53,462 bases of DNA. Origin: Chromera velia (Eukaryota > Sar > Chromeraceae). The DNA lies in contig JAHBMJ010000068.1 of assembly GCA_018398765.1 (NCBI GenBank), positions 12,501 through 65,962 on the forward strand, written 5' to 3'. This document shows positions 47,642-53,462 of this stretch, one piece after another (positions within the stretch are counted from its first letter, which is position 1; each line of letters begins with the position of its first letter). Below the pieces are notes generated by a model, which saw nothing but the letters and a program-made list of their open reading frames with translations, searched no databases and was not told the DNA's origin. Both the position numbers and the translations under genes were made by a program.

Positions 47642-48137
47642 TGTTGGGGACTAGAAAGAATTCATGCGCGCATGCCGAGCGATAAAGAAAGCGCAAGGCG
47701 GGATCAGAAAGAATTCATGCGCGCACGCCGAGCGATAAAGAAAGCGCAAGGCAATGTCAGGCAGTAAGCACCGTGCGCACATGTAGAGCGCTCATGCAGT
47801 TTGCAATGCATGCATAAATACATGGAAAAAAAAATACTACAGAAGTGAATTCACACAAAACGGAATGACACAGAGACATAACAGATGTCAGAAAGACGGA
47901 TACAGCAAATACAGAGGTGACATGCATTTGAGTGGACCGATACAGATGAATACCGTACTACATACACAACATATGCACGCATGCAGTCTAACTGACCGAT
48001 TGTATCTGTTCAGAGAAGCCAACCTGAAATCTCTCTAGAAGGAGTCGAAAGATGAACGACCAGACAAACAGACCTTTGCGTAGATACACATAAGTAGAAG
48101 TCGTAGTCCTATACGCTAGCCCTATGTATGCTCAACA
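47642..48137 (+). repeat. 3' LTR
   Basis: 496 bases. It differs from the 5' LTR by 22 transitions, one transversion (T/A in TTCTGAAA versus TTCAGAGA) and one 4-base insertion (GATT) by direct reading. It is followed by TTCTG, the repeated target site. Confidence 0.94.
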
Positions 48138-48807
48138 TTCTGTAAACACTGGTAATATTGAAGTTCAAATGGTTAAACTATAGCTAGTAGTTAAACTTGA
48201 AGCCTATGTTAAAGCCGTTGAACTTTAGCCTGGTCTATTGATCCCCTAATTAATCAAAAAATAAAAGTTAAAAATAGGAAAGTTAAAGTTTAAATACATG
48301 TAAAAAGCCTTAAAAACTGATGACATACTGCTTCTAAAATTTTTAATTTTTGATTATAAAACTGAGCTGGCTAGACTGACCTATAATACTACTACTACTA
48401 GTAGTAGTAGCTCATTATAGCTCACAGTGTATTATCTGAAGTTTTTTTGCTGATAAACTTTGAAAAATAATGCTTTGTCGCATAATTGAAACATTTAATA
48501 TGAACATTCATATGCAAAACTCCTGACACTCGATCCGGTGAACTTGGAAGACGGTATCGCAGGCGCGGCCAGACTTAATTCAAACGCCTACGCCGGACGC
48601 GCGGCTTCATATGAGACTCGAAGTTCCAGCCCAAAACTAGGCCAAAAGTAGCCAAAACAAAGGCGCAGCCTAGGGCGCAGCCGAAATAAAGTACTAGTAC
48701 GTTTGAAAAGGCTGCGCCAAAGGTGAGGACATTCTTCAAAAAGCCGTGCCAAAGGCGCGGCCACCTTCGAAAAATCCGTTTCAAGACGGACTGAAATGAC
48801 AAATTAT
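48138..48807. other. AT-rich spacer with a 40-base hairpin
   Basis: The segment 48138-48520 is AT-rich. At 48381-48420 a long inverted repeat, CTATAAT...ATTATAG around ACTACTACTACTAGTAGTAGTAG, could form a near-perfect hairpin. From 48555 to 48790 there are loosely repeated AGGCGCAGCC and AAAGGCGCGGCC words, forming the 3' flank of the HNH gene. The minus-strand frame covering them looks repeat-driven and is not called. Confidence 0.55.
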
Positions 48808-49905
48808 TCAAGTGCCTGGTTTTCCTTCTTTAATTTTTTTTTGTATTTCTCTTTGACGCTGGAAGGTGGCCTTCATGTGCATACTTCGGGTAACCCATTG
48901 AAGATTCTGCACTGAGTTATTGGTCGGATTGCCATCAATATGGTCCACTTGTAGTGAGTTTTCAAGCGCTCCGGCGGCAACAAGAGCAAGCTTTTGGTGC
49001 GAAAGGAAGACTTCAGCAACTAGTCGATGGACCAAATAGGCCTTTGCCGCAATTTTCACTTGTCTGTAAGAATGGCTCAGGTATCCCTCGGTGATTCGGA
49101 ACCCCCCTCTGCGTACACGACCTTTGTCTGATACTTCAGCCGTACTGGCTCTAACCGTTCCAACACAAGGTTCCAGGAATTGAATTTTCTTGAATGTCTC
49201 CCCCTCGAGCTCATCAACCTTGACCGGAAGCGGCCTCAATTCCCAGTCCTTGATGTGCAGCACCCGATCAGCGCGAAAGCCTTGTGTCAGTCGCGCGTCA
49301 TCAACTCGAATGAACTTCGCACACCAGCGAAGCCCTGGAATTTCAATTTGTTCCCCTGTGGTCAGATTTTTTGCGATAATGGGAATGGCCCTTGAATTCA
49401 CGTTTCGTGGACGAGCGAGGCAGGCTTCTGTCTTTCTCCGATGTTCGGAGGGCGTCTTCCAGTCGAGGTTGTCGACTGAGTTGTTTTGCTTGTCGCCGTC
49501 TTTGTGATCGACGTGAAGAGTCACCCAAGGAAACACAGCCTGTTTTTCAGCTTTCTGTGCAGCAAGAAAGGTTTCGGCAGCAATTCTGTGCACGTAAGCC
49601 CATTTTTTGGTTTTTGAGCAGCCAACTCTAAGGTACCCTGTTTTCTTGTTGAGGGACCCTGCAGTCACCTTTCCTCGCGTGTCTTTGAGAAACCCATCTT
49701 GCCGCACTTTCCACCCTGTGAGGGCGCCTTGGATTGGGTAGACTACAGGAACAAATTTGAGGGGAGCAATATCTGTCGCTGCACTCAAAAGGGTCTTCCT
49801 TTCATCAGGCTCGCGTTGGGGAAATCGACTCAAAGCTCCAAACCAAGACCTTCCACTTGCCATAAGCCCTCCAGAAAGGCATTGACGAGATAAAGCTCTC
49901 AACAT
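48808..49905 (-). CDS. Tandem HNH (NUMOD-type) endonuclease-like protein, possible organelle presequence
   Basis: Intronless; from ATG 49905 to TGA 48808 it has 365 residues (a second ATG lies at 49863). The frame is open 26 codons further upstream but without an ATG. It contains two HNH_3-like beta-beta-alpha-metal modules. Module 1 has VHRIAAETF (105-113) then HVDHKDGDKQNNSVDNLDW (about 131-149). Module 2 has VHRLVAEVF then QVDHIDGNPTNNSVQNLQW (about 319-337). His and both Asn positions are intact in each. Between them, about residues 173-224, is a NUMOD1-like DNA-binding stretch, and VSDKGRVRRGG before module 2 recalls NUMOD4. Such proteins are common as phage and giant-virus homing endonucleases. 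Residues 1-32 are rich in Arg, Ser and Leu with no acid, like a mitochondrial targeting peptide. Target site and activity are unknown. Confidence 0.8.
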   Translation of the reverse strand: MLRALSRQCLSGGLMASGRSWFGALSRFPQREPDERKTLLSAATDIAPLKFVPVVYPIQGALTGWKVRQDGFLKDTRGKVTAGSLNKKTGYLRVGCSKTKKWAYVHRIAAETFLAAQKAEKQAVFPWVTLHVDHKDGDKQNNSVDNLDWKTPSEHRRKTEACLARPRNVNSRAIPIIAKNLTTGEQIEIPGLRWCAKFIRVDDARLTQGFRADRVLHIKDWELRPLPVKVDELEGETFKKIQFLEPCVGTVRASTAEVSDKGRVRRGGFRITEGYLSHSYRQVKIAAKAYLVHRLVAEVFLSHQKLALVAAGALENSLQVDHIDGNPTNNSVQNLQWVTRSMHMKATFQRQREIQKKIKEGKPGT

Positions 49906-49983
49906 TAGACTGAGGAAGCACTGAGCAAGTAGATCCGGAATCAAGACTGCGAAGCTTTGCTTACAACCGCACTTCGTGAACAC

Positions 49984-50604
49984 TTTGCCTCAAGGGTTCG
50001 GGACGCACTGTTGCAAGCCAGCTGCTCAGCCAATTGTAGCGTTGTTCAATCCTGGACCAGGAGTTTGACAGTTCTCACAAATGGATGTGGGACGAGTCTC
50101 GGAGATGCTGGCAGCTTCCTCATGACGATGTGTCATATGTCAAAACGCGTGTCATGTCAGAATTGCAAACAGATGTATTAATATATATAACTTTATTATT
50201 GTCTTCCACGTTGCATCGATCTCACGGACACGTAAAGATGAATCGATTGTCAGCTGGATCAAAGCAAACAAATTAATACAACGTACGTATTAAATTGCCA
50301 TATACCTTTTCATAAACTGCATGTGTATATATATATACGTATATACGTATTAACACATCATGCAAGCATGCATGCAACACCATGCAACACCTCTGTAACC
50401 ATGCAAACCCGCGGCCGCATGCAATTAACTTTTTTTTATCGATGAACAGCACGTACGGGTCTGCATGTCATTTCCGCGCGCGCAATCCGCGCGCTCTCAC
50501 TTGTTTATTCTCACGTATAGTGACGTATATACAATTAATGAAAAGCCAAAAGGATGTTGCAACACATGGCTGGATTCCTTGATTGCCCCTGACCGTGCCA
50601 GACC
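49984..50604. other. Spacer between HNH gene and coiled-coil gene
   Basis: This holds the upstream regions of two divergent genes (HNH on minus, coiled-coil on plus). It has an ATATATATACGTATATACGTATT stretch near 50325-50350 and repeated CATGCA words at 50360-50425. No exon or RNA gene is recognisable. Confidence 0.5.
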
Positions 50605-50796
50605 ATGCAAGTTTCTTCCCTCTACAAACTCTTGCTGCAGGACCCAGACAAGCCTCTCGTACCAGCTCTCGTAGCTGAAGATTTGAGAACAACACTTGAT
50701 CGTTTGGATAAGACAACAGCCTGTAAATTCAACCAAATTCGAAGGGTCGGGCACAAAACAGCCCTTACCGACCCCTCACTCACTGAACTTCCATAA
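50605..50796 (+). other. Upstream open reading frame, 63 codons, or first-exon remnant
   Basis: ATG 50605 opens a 63-codon frame that stops at 50796, 35 bases before the start of the coiled-coil gene and in a different frame. It has no known domain. If it is transcribed with the gene it would be an upstream ORF that could damp translation. An intron ending at TGCTGCAG (about 50640) is also possible. Confidence 0.3.
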
Positions 50797-50830
50797 GAAA
50801 TCCGTCGCTTTTCTTCCACCGGACGGCCAA

Positions 50831-52432
50831 ATGAAGTCTACAAAGGTCGGGGGTGGTCCCCCTTCTTTAAAGAAAGAGAAGGGGCAAACCACCAAAACCA
50901 AAAGCCCTCCTGCACCGTCACGCGCAGTAAGCTACAGACACGTCCCCACAGTGACAAGAGACCTGAAGGCACAAATCGCACAAAGTGAAAACTTTGGGAC
51001 CTCCTTCAAGAAAGAACGTTTTTTCCCGGAGCCCAACATCAAGATGGTGTCTTCAGAAACCCAGATGGCGGCTCTGGAGGCTGCGAAGAACGACCAAAAA
51101 TTTGCAGTGGATTGGAATATGGTCGCACGTCAGCTGGAGTCACACTCTGTCCTCGGGCTCCAAGAGAGTAAGGCACTCACTAGTGATCCGACAACCGGGG
51201 AGGCCCTGACGTGGAAGAAGAACCACGTGAAGTTCTTGCAAAGCCTCAAGGACCGACACGAGGAAGCTCTACAGGTACGTGTATAAGCTAAATGTATCCA
51301 TCGGTGTGGCTCGCTACCAACCCGTCTACCTTGTCCTAGAATCTGTTGCACGGTTTGATCATATTAGAGTGGTACGCCTGTCGACGAGGTGAAGCGCTCT
51401 TCGGAAGAATTTTGGAAAGGTGCAGGCGCATTTCTGACAGCGAGGTATGACTTTGTTCCGGCCTTATTTCTCGCTATCACCCGGGATTTTTTTGTTTGTT
51501 TGTTGTTTGTCTGTTCTACCGTCTAGCGCAAGCAGTCGCTGTCCCCTTCTTCAGCGACTGACAACCGAACTCCTTTGACGCAGTCAGAAGCTGAGCGACT
51601 GATTGTCCCCTGGAATGTTTCTTGATTGATTGAATCCACACATATATATATGTGGGCCTTTCCTCTTGATGCGATTTCTTTTTTCTGTGCTGGATATTTC
51701 GCAGACCTATCGAGAGACCGACAGACGCGTCACCTATGAGCTAGAGGACCGAATTGCGGAGGAAACGAAAAACGCGAAACGGGATCTCAGGCATAGAGGA
51801 GAGGAGTCCGACGAGTTGAACACAAAACTGTCGGAGGAAATCGCGACTTTGGGAGACAGGTCGGTCGGTCAGTCAGTAGGTCGGCTCGAGTTTCCAAATC
51901 GGGCTATCGAAAAGGAAATGTAAATTGAAGGGCATTTATTTGACTTGACTGTCTGCTTTGTGGCTCTCATCGATGGGAGTTTTTGGAGGTGCGATAAGAA
52001 CGGCGGCTGCTTCCGAATGCTGCAGAATAATTTCATGAAGAAAACACCGAAAAATTGAGAAATTTATATTTCTCCCCGTGTTTTTTTTCTGGATTTTTCG
52101 GTGCCCCCTTTAATGTTTCTACTTCGCACTTATCCTCCCACTCTCTCTTTCTGAGTCGTGCGCGCATACACATGTGTGTGTGAGAGAGAGGAGGGGGGGC
52201 GACGGACGGGGCCAAAAGGCGACAGAAAGAACAGTGCCTCTCCGTTTTTTATTGCAGAGACGAACGTTATCTTGTGGAGCGTTGGGAGAAAATCGAGGCA
52301 CCCCTTGAGGCCGCATCAAGAAGGATCGACGAGCTCGAGACCACTTTTGAAAACATCGAGACGGACAGACACAACAAGGCGATGCAGAGGCTGAAGGAAC
52401 TCTCTGACAAACTTACAGAGGTCAGATACTTC

Positions 52433-52530
<98 letters not shown>

Positions 52531-53232
52531 ATTATCTGCACGCATACGGAAGAAAGAGATGCAAAGAGACAGCTCGCACGTTCCTTCGACTGACAGTCAC
52601 CGATGTCAGGCATTGCATGAAACCAAGAAAGTCAGCAGGAAGAGCAGTGAGCCAGGGAAAACAAAAAAAGGCATATCGGATGGCAGGAAGCTGAGATAGA
52701 GGAGAGATAGAGACAAAGGAAGTAAAGCAGAGAAGACAGAGTGGAGACTGGAAATGTCCGTGGTGGTGATTGCTCTGTGCTCTCCTTTCACCTAAAATAG
52801 GGTCTTGGGTGAACATCATGCAATCTCCCTGCGTGTTTTTTTTCTGAACCCTTTCACTGCGCGCCGACGAAAAAAAGGATAGAGCAAGTGCCAAAAGAAG
52901 AAACAGAAAGACAAGAAGAAAGAAAAGAAGAGAACAAAATGCATGTATGCCTTCCTGCCAGTCAGGAAACATATTGTCTGTATGTCAGTCAGTCTGGCTT
53001 TCAACAAACGAGGGAAAGGAAAGGAATAGCTCGTTTTTCTGCCTCACCTTTCTGTGTGTCTGTCGGCCTGCCTGTCTGCGCGACCATCTATCAGCAGCAT
53101 AAGGGTGACCATCTACTCCTCCCTCTTTTTGATTCGAGTGATGGCGTGCAGATTAGTCACGTGATCCGGGCCGAGATGGAAAAGATCGTGACGGAGTTTG
53201 TGGAAAAATGCAACGTCCTCTCCGTACAACAG
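50831..53232 (+). CDS. Coiled-coil protein, 3' end outside the window
   Basis: Exons 50831-51274, 51340-51444, 51705-51859, 52258-52420 and 53152-53232 join in phase, giving 316 residues so far; the last exon ends in a donor (CAG|GTTGGT). The first 50 residues are Lys/Pro/Ser-rich and disordered. The rest is charged helix with heptad-like spacing, for example YRETDRRVTYELEDRIAEET, VERWEKIEAPLEAASRRIDE and HVIRAEMEKIVTEFVEK. I do not recognise the family. A cytoskeletal filament or basal-body protein of the SF-assemblin kind is possible but unproven. Exon 2 was placed at 51340 because the other acceptor, at 51368, breaks phase with exon 3. ATG 50831 is the first in-frame ATG. Confidence 0.7.
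52432..52530 (+). repeat. (CT)n(CA)n(GA)n compound microsatellite in an intron
   Basis: Twelve bases after the donor GTCAGATACT (52421), CT repeats pass into CA repeats and then GA repeats. The two flanks (CT and GA) are reverse complements, so the tract can fold back on itself. Confidence 0.92.
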
Positions 53233-53462
53233 GTTGGTCGGTTTTTTCCGGATGGGCATGTAAGACTTCAGGGTACGTGCTCAGCTTCTGAGCATGAATT
53301 GGCAGAAACTCTGAAGAGACAGCGATTCTTTGCCTTATCACACAAACACCCCAGAGACAACAAAGAAAAGTTCTTCTGCTTGTGTCTCTCTTTGTGCGTG
53401 TCCGTCCCTGCGAGTCTGAACAAGTGCGTGCACGTAAGTGTAGGAGTTGTCTCTCGCTTTCC

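Larger units (their letters stand above)
41238..48137 (+). mobile_element. Complete, inactive Ty3/gypsy-type LTR retrotransposon
   Basis: The 6,900-base element has near-identical direct LTRs with TGTTG...CAACA ends and a 5-bp target duplication TTCTG at 41233-41237 and 48138-48142. Internal order is gag with zinc knuckle, aspartic protease, reverse transcriptase, RNase H, HHCC zinc domain, integrase core, then a chromo/Tudor-like tail. This order (integrase last) is that of the Ty3/gypsy group. The coding frame carries about 20 in-frame stops and at least two frameshifts, so it is dead. The LTRs differ at 23 of about 492 aligned sites by hand count, so the insertion is old but not ancient. 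Confidence 0.93.

Noticed and set aside
48575-48811. Small hydrophobic minus-strand protein below the HNH gene
   Set aside because: The sequence is driven by repeated GGCGCAGCC words, and there is no plausible start or homology.
51368-51444. Alternative exon 2 of the coiled-coil gene starting at 51368
   Set aside because: It leaves phase 2, which cannot join exon 3 at 51705. The acceptor at 51339 gives an exact 105-nt phase-0 exon without stops.

Overview
The window is nuclear DNA from an intron-rich microbial eukaryote. The style of the genes suggests a chromerid-type alga such as Chromera velia: many short exons, TGCAG acceptors, long disordered Ser/Gly/Arg-rich proteins, ankyrin and MORN proteins, and introns packed with CT/GT microsatellites, set between AT-rich blocks of decayed retroelements. 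The species is an inference. I rebuilt the gene models by hand from splice sites and reading phase. In each multi-exon model all junctions keep phase and leave no internal stop, which is the main support for them.

Layout: (1) about 342-14917 (+), a 15-exon gene for a roughly 2,880-residue ankyrin-repeat protein with a degenerate FYVE-type zinc finger and a very long disordered tail. (2) 14918-21129, AT-rich spacer with a 302-bp foldback MITE (17909-18210) and an intronless 407-codon gene on the minus strand (18340-19563). (3) 21130-24581 (-), a two-exon gene whose N-terminus resembles the microtubule-associated protein MAP10 and whose C-terminus ends in a RAD18-like UBZ finger. It is divergent from (4) ALG5, dolichyl-phosphate beta-glucosyltransferase, 25112-27633 (+). 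(5) 27890-32541, decayed non-LTR retrotransposons on both strands. (6) 33527-39547 (+), a 10-exon MORN-repeat protein with a hydrophobic N-terminal segment. (7) 41238-48137, a complete but dead Ty3/gypsy-type LTR retrotransposon with a 5-bp target duplication. (8) 48808-49905 (-), an intronless tandem HNH homing-endonuclease-like protein with a presequence like a mitochondrial targeting signal. (9) 50831-53232 and beyond (+), the 5' part of a coiled-coil protein gene.

The host genes do not form a pathway. ALG5 serves N-glycan precursor synthesis at the ER. The ankyrin-FYVE and MORN proteins look like membrane or cytoskeleton scaffolds, and the MAP10-like and coiled-coil proteins look cytoskeletal. 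The most interesting signals are: splice donors that have grown into tetranucleotide microsatellites (GTCA, GTGA, GTCT); LTR-retrotransposon decay that is almost purely by transitions (22 transitions to 1 transversion between its LTRs, mostly at CpA/CpG); and a nuclear double-HNH protein that may be sent to an organelle.
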